Shown: positions 30,440 to 38,921, counted from the first letter of the stretch. The stretch: DNA of 64,000 bases from Acinetobacter johnsonii CIP 64.6 (GCF_000368045.1 NZ_KB849234.1:1-64000); one strand, 5' to 3'. Notes: generated from the sequence alone by a model not told the origin. Translations and numbers: made by a program.

Positions 30440-30542
30440 ATCTAAATTTTTGAATCCCCCTCTAACTCCCTCTTTTGGAAAAGAAGGAGAACCCCGAGTC
30501 ATCACAAACAACTCCTCTCCTTCAAGGAGAGGCTGGGAGAGG
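30440..30542. repeat. REP-like intergenic element (copy 2) between pheT and pheS
   Basis: The interval contains two inverted, related motifs. CCCCCTCTAACTCCCTC is on the left, and CTCTCCTTCAAGGAGAGGCT plus GGGAGAGGT is on the right, so the element can fold into a compact hairpin-rich structure. The right part resembles the palindrome at 19517-19550. It interrupts the pheS-pheT operon without stop or T-tract. Confidence 0.6.
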
Positions 30543-30553
30543 TATAAATCTGT

Positions 30554-31534
30554 TTAAGCAAATTGGCGTAAGAAACGCACATCGTTTTGGTAGAACATAC
30601 GTAAGTCATTGATGCCATAACGAAGCATCGCAAAACGTTCCACACCTAGACCGAAAGCAAAGCCTTTGTATTTTTCAGGATCAATCCCTGCTGCCTGTAA
30701 GACATTTGGATGTACCATGCCACAACCAAGCACTTCTAACCATTTACCACGCTCATCCATAATATCCACTTCAGCGCTTGGCTCTGTGAATGGGAAATAA
30801 GATGGACGGAAACGCACTTTTAAGTCTTTTTCAAAGAATTCGTTTAACAGATTGACCAATAAACCTTTCAGTTCTGCAAAGCTAGTATTTTCAGCTACAT
30901 ACAAACCTTCAATTTGATGGAACATTGGCGAATGCGTTTGGTCAGAGTCACAGCGGTATACACGACCTGGGCACACAATACGAATCGGGGGTTGCTGGGT
31001 TTCCATGGTACGAATCTGCACACCCGAAGTATGGGTACGTAACAAATGTGTCGCATCAAAATAGAAAGTATCGTGCATTGCACGCGCAGGGTGATGCCCT
31101 GGAATATTTAAAGCTTCAAAGTTGTGGTAGTCATCTTCAACTTCTGGTCCAGTTTCAATTACAAAACCCGCTTTGGTAAAGAACTGACAAATACGCTCTT
31201 GCACTTGAGTAACGGGGTGAATACTACCAATCGTTTGACCACGACCCGGTAAAGTAATATCCACCGTTTCACTTGCAAGTTTTTGCGCCAACGCTGCTTG
31301 TTGTAATTGTGTTTGGCGTTCAGTTAAAGCACCGGTAATCGCTTCGCGGACTGCATGAATTTGCGCACCAAAATTTTTACGCTCTTCAGGGTCCATTTTA
31401 CCTAAAGCTTTTGATTGCTCAGCGAGCTGGCTTTTCTTACCCGTAAACTGCACTCGTACTTGATCGAGTGTAGTAAGGTCCTCTGCTGCTGCAATCGCAG
31501 CAAGCGCTTCAGTGGTCAGGGCTTCCAGTGACAT
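30554..31534 (-). CDS. pheS: phenylalanyl-tRNA synthetase alpha subunit
   Basis: The 326-aa catalytic subunit has an N-terminal coiled coil (about 1-85), then the class II core. Motif 2 lies around THSPMFHQIEGLYV, motif 3 around GFAFGLGVERFAMLRYGI, and the Phe-binding region FRPSYFPFTEPSAEVDI is present. The start is the ATG at 31534. A TTG four codons upstream has no better ribosome site. No pheM-like attenuator leader peptide was found upstream. It is first in the pheS-pheT-ihfA group. Confidence 0.98.
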   Translation of the reverse strand: MSLEALTTEALAAIAAAEDLTTLDQVRVQFTGKKSQLAEQSKALGKMDPEERKNFGAQIHAVREAITGALTERQTQLQQAALAQKLASETVDITLPGRGQTIGSIHPVTQVQERICQFFTKAGFVIETGPEVEDDYHNFEALNIPGHHPARAMHDTFYFDATHLLRTHTSGVQIRTMETQQPPIRIVCPGRVYRCDSDQTHSPMFHQIEGLYVAENTSFAELKGLLVNLLNEFFEKDLKVRFRPSYFPFTEPSAEVDIMDERGKWLEVLGCGMVHPNVLQAAGIDPEKYKGFAFGLGVERFAMLRYGINDLRMFYQNDVRFLRQFA

Positions 31535-31691
31535 AGTAACTCTCAAAGCAACAATTTATAAAATTAATAAAACCCCATATTCTATCAGTTTTTAAGCACG
31601 TTGATGAAGCTCTACGATCAGGAAAATTTATTTAGTACATGGTTTTATAAACAGGTTAAGATAGTGCCATCACAGAAGAGAACAACAAACG

Positions 31692-32708
31692 ATGTCGCTT
31701 GATCCTATTTGGCAACAACAACTTACTTTAGTTACTTATGGCAATGAATATTTGCGCCACAACCTAAGTTTCCAACGTTGGTTAGAACATGCCATTTTTG
31801 ACCGACATTGCTTTCAGTTTCGTGATCTAAATAGCCAACATTTACTGGCTCAGCATTTTCAAGTTTGGCTTGAAGCCTTAAAAAAACAAGGGGTCAAACA
31901 GCTCAGTCTGCATAGCTCAACATTGCTAGCAGATGAAAAGAACCCTAACCCAAATGTTGAACTCCTCGCTACCCCACATATTATTGTGAGCCATCAAGCA
32001 CAGCAAAAAACTGCTTGGATTTTTGGTAAAGAACTGGATGAGTGGTACAGCGCTGAACACGATTTTATAATTCCAAAAACACAACAAAGCTCAATCCGTA
32101 GCGAAAATTTATGGCGTTTTGAACTGAATCACAAACTCAGCAAACGCATTGAAGCGGACTTACAAACGCCGAAATGGGATGAAATCGAAAACTTTACCGA
32201 ACAAGAACTGTTTAGTGCGCCATTTGCACAAGGTTTAGTAGAGCCTGAGGCGGTAAACTTACCTTACTATGGACAACAAGAGGCCACAGATGAAGCCCAC
32301 CGTCTCGCTCTTTTACCAACAGATTACGCTGCTGATTATGCACATCAAATGCTGTATCGTTTAGATGCGCTATCAGCATTTATCCAGACTAAGATTCAAC
32401 ATCCTTACAATGCAGAAGGCCAAGTGCTCACGCCAGATGAGCAATTGAACTTACGTCATTTTGAGCAAAAGATTGATGATTTAAGTACCAAGTTTATTGT
32501 GAAAGTGGCCAATCACTATCAAACCGCGCAGCTCACACCCAAAGACACGACTACACCACTTGATGCTCGCAATCATTCAACACCTAAATTAAGTGCGATA
32601 GAGAGCAAGCCTCAGGAAACACACCATAAATCGGGGAAAACCGGGGTATTTGCTTTAATCGTGATTACGATTTTGATTTGTGTAGTTGGCTATTATTTTG
32701 GCTTATAA
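31692..32708 (+). CDS. hypothetical tail-anchored membrane protein
   Basis: The 338-aa protein has no signal peptide. The first about 310 residues are polar, acidic and Gln-rich, with WRFELNHKLSKRIEADLQ and RLDALSAFIQTKIQH helical stretches. The C-terminus is a single hydrophobic helix (GVFALIVITILICVVGYYFGL) right at the end, so the topology is tail-anchored with the body in the cytoplasm. I do not recognise a domain. It is divergent from pheS, and a strong terminator follows. Confidence 0.78.
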   Translation: MSLDPIWQQQLTLVTYGNEYLRHNLSFQRWLEHAIFDRHCFQFRDLNSQHLLAQHFQVWLEALKKQGVKQLSLHSSTLLADEKNPNPNVELLATPHIIVSHQAQQKTAWIFGKELDEWYSAEHDFIIPKTQQSSIRSENLWRFELNHKLSKRIEADLQTPKWDEIENFTEQELFSAPFAQGLVEPEAVNLPYYGQQEATDEAHRLALLPTDYAADYAHQMLYRLDALSAFIQTKIQHPYNAEGQVLTPDEQLNLRHFEQKIDDLSTKFIVKVANHYQTAQLTPKDTTTPLDARNHSTPKLSAIESKPQETHHKSGKTGVFALIVITILICVVGYYFGL

Positions 32709-32727
32709 GCTATTATAGAGATATCTA

Positions 32728-32756
32728 AGCGCTCCTCTCAAAGAGCGCTTTTTTTA
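32728..32756 (+). terminator. intrinsic terminator
   Basis: The AGCGCTC / GAGCGCT stem with an 8-nt loop is followed by TTTTTT, directly after the tail-anchored protein gene. Confidence 0.9.
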
Positions 32757-32770
32757 TGGTCTCAATTTGT

Positions 32771-32983
32771 TCAGGCGGTAATAAGAAGGTTGAAAGGCCG
32801 GATTTTGATTTGCACCTTATGCTGATTGGCATGTTGATTAATATAATGATTAACTGAAACAACCTCGCCTTCTAGCTCCGCATCAGGTCCATACATAATT
32901 TTGACCGACTCACCTTTTCTGGGAATCATTTGTAATTCCACTGTGATACTTCCCTGTCCCATCCCAGTAATTTCTGCAAGCAT
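32771..32983 (-). CDS. small hypothetical beta-rich protein
   Basis: The 70-aa protein has no signal peptide, is neutral to slightly basic, and has alternating hydrophobic residues suggesting a small beta-barrel-like fold (SITVELQMIP, GESVKIMYGP, LEGEVVSVNHYIN, KVQIKIRPFN). A strong ribosome site AAGGAG sits eight bases before the ATG, which supports that it is a real gene. The family is not recognised. A PilZ-like or nucleic-acid-binding role would be speculation. It faces the tail-anchored gene convergently. Confidence 0.72.
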   Translation of the reverse strand: MLAEITGMGQGSITVELQMIPRKGESVKIMYGPDAELEGEVVSVNHYINQHANQHKVQIKIRPFNLLITA

Positions 32984-33112
32984 ATCCCGCTCCTTTTCTT
33001 TTTAATCTTTTTATTTATTAGGCATCGGCCACCTTTGAGATTAAAGCAGTTTTATGTAACTAAAGCTTAAAGGTGCGTCTTGATCATTGAGTACGCACTG
33101 ATATTCTCTGCC

Positions 33113-33664
33113 TTAAACACTATGCTTTTCAACAGCCAACTGGTCTAAAAAACGACTCACTTGTTTTGGTGTCTTTAAATGAATCCACTGTATATGTTGA
33201 TATTCAGGCATCTGCATCATTTTTAAGTATTTCTGTCGGTTTTTAGCATGCGTTTTAATCATCCACCAAATAATCGAATCCCGACCAAACATCCGTAGCA
33301 AGCTTTCCCGATTATTCGAGTTTTCCCATAAATCCTGTTGTGCCCATGCCCGCTGAACCGCACGCTTCACAGAACGGTAAAGGTTGACTGGAAACGGTAA
33401 GTCCAACCAAATGACAGTATCAATTTCCGCCCATTTCACAGGAATAGCACGGGTATAGTTACCATCGATCACATAGCCCTGTGTCGCCTTTTGTACTTCC
33501 GACTCAATCTTGGCAAAAAACACCTCATCGGGACATTCTTGCCAGTCATCTAACCAAAAAAAATTATCCAACTCGATATAATGCAAATCTAACTTTTCGG
33601 CCAAAGCTCTGGAAAATGTAGATTTTCCTGTAGCAGAAGTTCCTACAACATTGATTCTTTTCAT
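33113..33664 (-). CDS. P-loop nucleoside/adenylate kinase-like protein
   Basis: The 183-aa protein has Walker A at the N-terminus (VVGTSATGKSTFSRALAEKL) and then a kinase-like core with LHYIELDNFFW and YVIDGNYTR. The pattern matches the 'topology modulation'/FlaR-like adenylate kinase relatives, whose substrates are mostly unknown. The C-terminal half is Arg/Trp-rich. It stands alone on the minus strand downstream of rplT, with a terminator between them, so it is probably separately transcribed. Confidence 0.82.
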   Translation of the reverse strand: MKRINVVGTSATGKSTFSRALAEKLDLHYIELDNFFWLDDWQECPDEVFFAKIESEVQKATQGYVIDGNYTRAIPVKWAEIDTVIWLDLPFPVNLYRSVKRAVQRAWAQQDLWENSNNRESLLRMFGRDSIIWWMIKTHAKNRQKYLKMMQMPEYQHIQWIHLKTPKQVSRFLDQLAVEKHSV

Positions 33665-33772
33665 TGTACTGGCCTAACGCTGATGCGATCTTTCTTATCA
33701 TACCTAATTATGGTTGTATCACAGTCTCACCTTTGACCCATAAAAAATTTGACTCAAAAAATAATCGACCAT

Positions 33773-33802
33773 AAAAAAGACCGCTAAAAAGCGGTCTTTT
33801 TT
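33773..33802. terminator. intrinsic terminator of rplT
   Basis: AAAAAAGACCGC and GCGGTCTTTTTT (33773-33784 and 33791-33802) form a stem with a 6-nt loop and flanking A/T runs. It is placed just after the rplT stop on the minus strand. Confidence 0.92.
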
Positions 33803-33815
33803 AAGTCTTAAAGAC

Positions 33816-34175
33816 TTATGCAGCTAATGCATCTTTAGCTTTAGAAGCTAAAGCAGCAAATGCAACTGCGTCATGCATAGCGATGTCAGCAAGTACGCGA
33901 CGGTCGATAATCACTTGAGCTTTTTTCAAGCCAGCGATCATACGGCTGTACGATAAACCATTTAGACGAGCACCAGCGTTAATACGCGCAATCCATAGAG
34001 CACGGAATTGACGTTTTTTCTGACGACGGTCACGGTAAGCGTATTGACCCGCTTTGATTACTGCTTGGAACGCTACGCGATATACGCGTGAACGAGCGCC
34101 GTAGTAACCTTTAGCACGAGCAAGAATTTTTTTATGACGGCGATGAGCCTGTACACCACGTTTTACACGAGCCAT
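33816..34175 (-). CDS. rplT: 50S ribosomal protein L20
   Basis: The 119-aa protein of the large subunit is needed for early 50S assembly. The highly basic N-terminal arm (MARVKRGVQAHRRHKKILARAKGYYGARSR) and the C-terminal globular domain are conserved. In E. coli L20 also represses rpmI-rplT translation by binding the rpmI leader. It follows rpmI by 11 bp. Confidence 0.99.
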   Translation of the reverse strand: MARVKRGVQAHRRHKKILARAKGYYGARSRVYRVAFQAVIKAGQYAYRDRRQKKRQFRALWIARINAGARLNGLSYSRMIAGLKKAQVIIDRRVLADIAMHDAVAFAALASKAKDALAA

Positions 34176-34186
34176 TTATAATCTCC

Positions 34187-34381
34187 TTAGATGTATGGGC
34201 ACATACGACGAACTGAAGCAACGTCACTCACGTGAACCATTACACAGCCGCGTAATTGACGAATACGCTTAGCAGATTTTTTGGTCAAAATGTGGCGTTT
34301 GAACGCTTGTTTACGCTTGAAACCGTTAGCAGTAGCTTTAAAACGCTTAGCTGCACCACGGCGAGTTTTCATCTTAGGCAT
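34187..34381 (-). CDS. rpmI: 50S ribosomal protein L35
   Basis: The 64-aa basic protein starts MPKMKTRRGAAKRFKATANG, which is typical L35. It precedes rplT with an 11-bp gap, the normal order. In most gammaproteobacteria infC would be immediately upstream. Here infC is 6 kb away, so this pair must have its own promoter. Confidence 0.99.
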   Translation of the reverse strand: MPKMKTRRGAAKRFKATANGFKRKQAFKRHILTKKSAKRIRQLRGCVMVHVSDVASVRRMCPYI

Positions 34382-34440
34382 AACAACCTCTTTTGAACAC
34401 CTGTTCGGAACGTTTGCACCATTGCAAAACGACCTGCAGG
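34382..34440 (-). promoter_or_regulatory. structured rpmI leader, possible L20 operator
   Basis: The minus-strand leader can form the hairpins TTTGCA-loop-TGCAAA (plus 34413-34428) and GAAC-ACCT-GTTC (34395-34406). A CCTGCAGG palindrome (34433-34440) could make long-range contacts with the CAGG of the second loop. E. coli L20 represses rpmI through such a leader, but I have not shown the same fold here. Confidence 0.35.
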
Positions 34441-34602
34441 TAAGGGAGCGAATATTCTAATCGAACTTTGTCTAAAACAAAAGCAAATAATCAACAATAA
34501 AAGCAAGCTTAGTTTATTTCCCGATAAGCTTTAAGCGATGAATTTATAACCGAGGTTTAGTCCAAGTCGTATAATGCTTCATCCATTCCATACTGTACCC
34601 TT

Positions 34603-35856
34603 ATGAACGCTACACAGGATGCTTTTGCCGCACTCCGATACCGAGATTTCTCTATTGTTACACTCAATCAATTTTGCCTGACGCTTGCCATTTTAATTCA
34701 GGAAATTATTGTGGCGTATTCTTTGTATAAAATTACCAAAGATCCTCTCACTCTAGGCTTGATTGGTCTGGCAGAAGCAATCCCCTTTATTGCGCTCTCC
34801 TTATGGGGCGGTTATTTTGCCGATCGCTTTAATAAGCAAACCATCATGAAAATCTGCTTATTCTTTGCCATTCCTCTACCCTTGGTTTTATGGGGTTTAT
34901 TTCATGCTTATGGCTTAAAGCAAATTGAACTCTCCACCCTGTCATGGGGTGTCTATGCCGTGATCTTTGGCCTAGGAACAATTCGAGGTTTCCATAATCC
35001 ATCCGCAACATCTCTCAAACCCTTTTTAATTCCTCGGGAAATTTATGCCAATGGTGCTACAAGGACCACCATTGGTTGGCAAAGCGGGGTGATTATTGGG
35101 CCAATGCTGGGTGGGTTGATGTTAGCCTTTTTAGGCCGTGAAACCAGTTTCATCAGTGTGGCGGTACTGCTCAGCCTATGTTTCTTACTCGTCAATCTTT
35201 TAAGCAAACGCACTTTTCCTAAAATTGAAACGGAACATGTACTACAAAGTTTAGGTGAAGGCTTTCGCTTTATTGCTAAAACTAAAATCGTCCTCTGGGC
35301 CATCTCACTCGACTTAGTCTCGGTACTGTTCGGCGGTGTGATTGCTTTACTCCCAATCTTTGCTGAAGATATTTTGAAAATTGGGCCTGAAGGATTGGGC
35401 TATTTACGGGCAGCACCATCGATTGGTGCACTCATCACCATGATTGCGCTGACGCGGTTTCCGCCCACCCGACATGCATGGCGCAATATGCTGCTTGCTG
35501 TTGCAGGTTTTGGCCTATTCACTTTATTGTTCGCTTACTCAAACTACCTCTGGCTATCTTTATTTGCTCTTGCGATGACGGGTGCATGTGACAGTATTTC
35601 AGAGGTAATTCGTCAGACCATTTTACAAATTTACCCTCCTGAGAATATGCGAGGCCGTGTTGCAGCTGTAAATGGCATGTTTGTATCGAGTAGTAATGAA
35701 CTGGGGGCATTTGAGTCAGGTCTTGCAGCAAAATATTTAGGCCCTGTGATTGCAACGGTTTTTGGCGGCAGCATGACACTCTTGGTGGTCGCACTGAGTT
35801 GGGCTAAAACCAAAGACTTATTTGGTGTAGACATCACCCAAGCCGAGCAAAAATAG
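34603..35856 (+). CDS. MFS transporter, EntS-like exporter
   Basis: The 417-aa inner-membrane protein has about 12 hydrophobic helices. The MFS signature between helices 2 and 3 reads GGYFADRFNKQTIM. Similarity in layout is to the MFS_3/EntS group of exporters, including the VFGLGTIRGFHNPS stretch. The substrate is unknown. It is divergent from rpmI and the only gene of its strand before the IS-broken TonB-like gene. It lies in the segment inserted between infC and rpmI. Confidence 0.87.
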   Translation: MNATQDAFAALRYRDFSIVTLNQFCLTLAILIQEIIVAYSLYKITKDPLTLGLIGLAEAIPFIALSLWGGYFADRFNKQTIMKICLFFAIPLPLVLWGLFHAYGLKQIELSTLSWGVYAVIFGLGTIRGFHNPSATSLKPFLIPREIYANGATRTTIGWQSGVIIGPMLGGLMLAFLGRETSFISVAVLLSLCFLLVNLLSKRTFPKIETEHVLQSLGEGFRFIAKTKIVLWAISLDLVSVLFGGVIALLPIFAEDILKIGPEGLGYLRAAPSIGALITMIALTRFPPTRHAWRNMLLAVAGFGLFTLLFAYSNYLWLSLFALAMTGACDSISEVIRQTILQIYPPENMRGRVAAVNGMFVSSSNELGAFESGLAAKYLGPVIATVFGGSMTLLVVALSWAKTKDLFGVDITQAEQK

Positions 35857-36049
35857 TTTTAATTTAACAATATAACTTGCGAGTCTTTCCAATTCAGGAA
35901 ATACTCGCAACAATTATTTAAGTCATGCGCACTGGATGCGTTATAAAAGAAATCGACCATATGAAACCACTCTTCTTGCTCGCATTATAGAGGTGGTCCC
36001 ACTTGTTTGAACAACTAAAAGCGTATTTATAAGTGATATTCCGCTCTAG

Positions 36050-36928
36050 TTAAGCCACCTTGTTTTGTTGGGGTAGCTGATCATAGTAAAACTCATTTGG
36101 TGTCAATTTGTCTAGACTCGAATGAGGTCGTTTCAAATTATAAAACTCAAAATATGCACTCAATTGCTTTTTCGCATCTGTGACACTGCTATAAGCTTTG
36201 AGATACACCTCTTCATATTTAACGCTCCGCCATAATCGTTCAACCATCACATTATCAATCCATCGACCTTTACCATCCATACTGATTTGAATGCCATTTG
36301 ATTTCAATACATCAATAAATGCATCACTGGTGAACTGACTGCCTTGGTCTGTATTAAATATTTCAGGTGATCCATATTTTTCAATTGCTTCATTTAAAGC
36401 CGAAATACAAAAATCCACCTCCATACTAATCGATACCCTATGCGCAAGTACCTTGCGGCTATGCCAATCAATCACAGCACATAAATAAACAAAGCCTTTT
36501 GCCATAGGGATATACGTTATATCCGTAGACCACACTTGATTACTGCGCAGAATAGCCAACCCTTTGAGCAGATATGGATATTTACGGTGAGCTTGATTAG
36601 CCTGGCTTAAATTTGGTTTGCAATATAACGCCTGAATACCCATTTTCTTCATTAAAGTACGTGTATGACGTCGTCCTATATGATGCCCTTGACGATTCAA
36701 CAAATCACGCATCATACGACTGCCTGCAAAAGGATATTGCATATGTAATTCATCAATACATCGCATCAGTTTCAGATCTGATGAGCTAACAGGTTTTGGG
36801 CGATAATAATAACAACCACGAGAGACTTTCAGTAACTTAGCCTGTTTAGATACTGAAATCTGAAGTGAGTGATCGATTAACTTTTGTGGTTGAAGCGGCC
36901 CAGTTTCTTCAACACACCTTCTAAAAAA
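36050..36928 (-). CDS. IS3-family transposase OrfB (made by -1 frameshift)
   Basis: The DDE integrase-fold transposase has catalytic residues in VWSTDITYIP, IFNTDQGSQFTS and the downstream MVERLWRSVKYEEVY. The frame stays open past its first ATG (36766) up to 36928. There the minus strand has the slippery heptamer T TTT TTA (36928-36922) in OrfA phase. A -1 slip gives an OrfAB fusion of about 377 aa, the normal IS3 product size. No internal stop was seen, so the element may be active. Confidence 0.9.
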   Translation of the reverse strand, partial: FFRRCVEETGPLQPQKLIDHSLQISVSKQAKLLKVSRGCYYYRPKPVSSSDLKLMRCIDELHMQYPFAGSRMMRDLLNRQGHHIGRRHTRTLMKKMGIQALYCKPNLSQANQAHRKYPYLLKGLAILRSNQVWSTDITYIPMAKGFVYLCAVIDWHSRKVLAHRVSISMEVDFCISALNEAIEKYGSPEIFNTDQGSQFTSDAFIDVLKSNGIQISMDGKGRWIDNVMVERLWRSVKYEEVYLKAYSSVTDAKKQLSAYFEFYNLKRPHSSLDKLTPNEFYYDQLPQQNKVA

Positions 36929-37182
36929 TCAATTTCTAATGCCTGCTCACCGATTTTTGCATGTAATTTTTTTAGATCAATGGGGGGTTCTGATGGAGCT
37001 TTTGATTGATCGAAAGCTTGCGAGGAAGCTGAAATCAGTTGATTTTTCCAGTCAATAATTTGGTTTTGATGAACATCAAACTCAGAACTCAATTCAGCAA
37101 GTGTTTTTTCTGCTTTGATCGCAGCAAGTGCTACCTTAGCTTTAAAGTCGTTTGAATGATTTCTTCTTGGTCTACGTGCCAT
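36877..37182 (-). CDS. IS3-family transposase OrfA
   Basis: The 101-aa protein has an N-terminal helix-turn-helix (RRNHSNDFKAKVALAAIKAEKTLAELS... VHQNQIIDWK) that binds the IS ends. A C-terminal leucine-rich segment (LHAKIGEQALEIDFLEGVLKKLG) is for multimerisation. The start is the ATG at 37182, preceded by GGAG. A frame continuing to 37194 adds four residues. It ends just after the frameshift site shared with OrfB. Confidence 0.93.
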   Translation of the reverse strand: MARRPRRNHSNDFKAKVALAAIKAEKTLAELSSEFDVHQNQIIDWKNQLISASSQAFDQSKAPSEPPIDLKKLHAKIGEQALEIDFLEGVLKKLGRFNHKS

Positions 37183-38082
37183 AAAATACTCCATATATTG
37201 ATGTTTATAACATCATTTGAGGAGCTGAATATCACTTATAGGAGTTGTTCAAATTTCCGGATCCATCTCTTTATCTACACTGCCCTTTCATCTCAGTCAT
37301 GCAGCTCAACCACCATTAGAACTCACCATTCAAAAAAGTTCAGCTCAATCGGCGCATTTGACCACGCGTATTCAATGGGTAGATTTTCCCAAACCCCAAT
37401 ATAAAAATAGCGATTTAAATCAACAAAACCGTGCAGCAATTATTCGTGTGTATGCAGATGAAACAGGTGATGTAACCAAAGCGACAGTCCAAGAAACGAC
37501 TGGACTCAAAGCTTTGGATGAAAAGCTGGTAAATGCCGTGCTTCAAGCTAAAGTAAAACCGTTTATGGAGGACGACACCGCTTTAGCCGTCATTGGTTAT
37601 CAAGTTTTTAATTTAAACCTAACCCCAGATGATGCCGAAGCATGTAACTATAGCTTTGACTCGAAGAACTGGCGTGCGCAGCAACAGCAGCAAAAAGTGC
37701 CTTTTCAATATCAGGTTCAACCTAAGCTTGCGCTAGATTCTACGCAGTTAAATGATCATGACCGTCAAATTAAATTTAGCTTTAAAGCCGATAAACATGG
37801 CAACATCAAGAAGCCTAAAATTATCAAAGGTTCAGGTATTTACGAGCTTGATCAACAAGTTTTACAAGCCGTTGCAAACAGCAAAGTTAGTGTTAAACGC
37901 ACGGCAAGTAGACTGTGGCTCTATAAAAAATCTAAATTTAAAGATGCGATTGAATTCGATCTAAATGCTTGTCGTTAAAAATTTAGCATGACACGAGTTT
38001 TCACTCACTCGTGTCATCTCTATATCAACTTTAAACCCATTCAGCACATATAAGCATGTGGCTAGTTAGTCTCTGAAAATAA

Positions 38083-38511
38083 TTAGAACTGACTAAACAT
38101 CCAATACACAAAAAGATAGCGTCCTATTTTTGCAATACTCACCATCACAACAAAACGAACAAAGTTTTCTTTGAGTAATCCTGCAATGAGGGTAATCGGA
38201 TCACCAATAACGGGCACCCAACTGAGTAATAAAGACCAAAAACCATATTTTTGATAAATACCCTGCGCCTGCAACATCTTTTGCTCTGAGACGGGAAACC
38301 ATTTTTTGTTTTTGTATTGCTCAACTTTCAAGCCGAGCCACCAATTCACACAGCTACCTAGAATATTGCCTAGACTGGCGACAGCTACCAATAACCACAC
38401 TGGATACTGCGTCTGAGCCAACAATCCCACCAAGACTGCTTCTGACTGTAAGGGTAGCAGTGTCGCCGCCCCAAAGGCAGAAAGGAAAAGTAGTCCTAAG
38501 GCCCACATCAT
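38083..38511 (-). CDS. yqaA: YqaA-family inner-membrane protein
   Basis: The 142-aa protein has 3-4 predicted helices. It matches the small YqaA relatives of the DedA/SNARE-associated family, with conserved GAATLLPLQSEAVLVGLL and LLSWVPVIGDPITLIAGLL segments. The function is probably membrane homeostasis or lipid translocation-linked, by analogy. It starts within 2 bp of the upstream small membrane protein gene, so they form an operon. Confidence 0.88.
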   Translation of the reverse strand: MMWALGLLFLSAFGAATLLPLQSEAVLVGLLAQTQYPVWLLVAVASLGNILGSCVNWWLGLKVEQYKNKKWFPVSEQKMLQAQGIYQKYGFWSLLLSWVPVIGDPITLIAGLLKENFVRFVVMVSIAKIGRYLFVYWMFSQF

Positions 38512-38512
38512 T

Positions 38513-38806
38513 TTATGATTTTAAACCCAGCTTTTTCTTGGTTGAGCTATAGGCAAAACTTGACCAGATCAATGCCAGAATCAACAAAGACCAACGTGAC
38601 CATGAATACTTATCAGCAATCGGTTCAATTGCAGCTCGAAGTACCGCCTGATCTTTGGTATTCAGCAGTTCAATGATTTTTTGAATGTGTACCGCTTCAG
38701 CTACAAATAGCACCAAACATCCCGCAACCCCCACAATAATACTGAGATAGATTTTAGGATTCGCTTCAATAATGCGGGTTAAATTGAGGAAAAACTCTTT
38801 TTTCAT
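38513..38806 (-). CDS. small hypothetical membrane protein
   Basis: The 97-aa protein has two hydrophobic helices (IYLSIIVGVAGCLVLFVAEAV and SWSRWSLLILALIWSSFAY) and a polar loop between them. The family is not recognised. The start is placed at ATG 38806, because the longer frame to 38845 would run through the GST terminator hairpin. The stop (TAA) is directly followed by the yqaA start, which suggests co-translation with YqaA. Confidence 0.72.
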   Translation of the reverse strand: MKKEFFLNLTRIIEANPKIYLSIIVGVAGCLVLFVAEAVHIQKIIELLNTKDQAVLRAAIEPIADKYSWSRWSLLILALIWSSFAYSSTKKKLGLKS

Positions 38807-38834
38807 TACACTAATGTCCAAACAACCTTTCAAC

Positions 38835-38857
38835 AAAAAAGCCACCCATCGGTGGCT
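38835..38857 (-). terminator. intrinsic terminator of the GST gene
   Basis: GCCACC-CATC-GGTGGC (38841-38856) has the A-run 38835-38840 on the plus strand, which is a U-tract for the minus-strand transcript. Confidence 0.88.
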
Positions 38858-38921
38858 TTAAAGAATGGCTTATACCTTGAAGGTGCTAAGCTTAACACAG
38901 TTCAAGTCAGCGCTTCTGTAA

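Larger units (their letters stand above)
35989..37270 (-). mobile_element. IS3-family insertion sequence, 1282 bp
   Basis: The boundaries come from three matching facts. The target duplication TTAT is at 35985-35988 and 37271-37274. The inverted ends begin AGAGGTGGTCCC on the left and AGAGATGGATCC on the right and share TTTGAACAACT further in. Removing the element plus one TTAT restores the host gene's reading frame. Inner sub-terminal repeats ATAAGTGATATTC also match. It carries orfA and orfB of an IS3-type transposase. I do not assign a named IS. Confidence 0.92.
35961..37978 (+). pseudogene. TonB-like periplasmic protein gene, disrupted by an IS3-family element
   Basis: The gene starts at ATG 35961 with MKPLFLLAL, then is cut after the T of codon 10. 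The remainder resumes at 37275. Joining 35961-35988 to 37275-37978 restores one frame of 243 codons and a full signal peptide (MKPLFLLALSTLPFHLSHA/AQPPLEL). The body carries two TonB C-terminal-like repeats, with IIRVYADETGDVTKATVQETTG in the first and FSFKADKHGNIKKPKIIKGSG in the second. Such modules normally contact outer-membrane transporters. The downstream half could only be expressed, without its signal peptide, from an internal start such as TTG 37358. Confidence 0.85.

Noticed and set aside
36008..37251. IS boundaries at the TGAACAACT repeats
   Set aside because: No flanking direct repeat is found there. Ends at 35989 and 37270 give matching AGAG ends, a TTAT duplication and a restored host frame.
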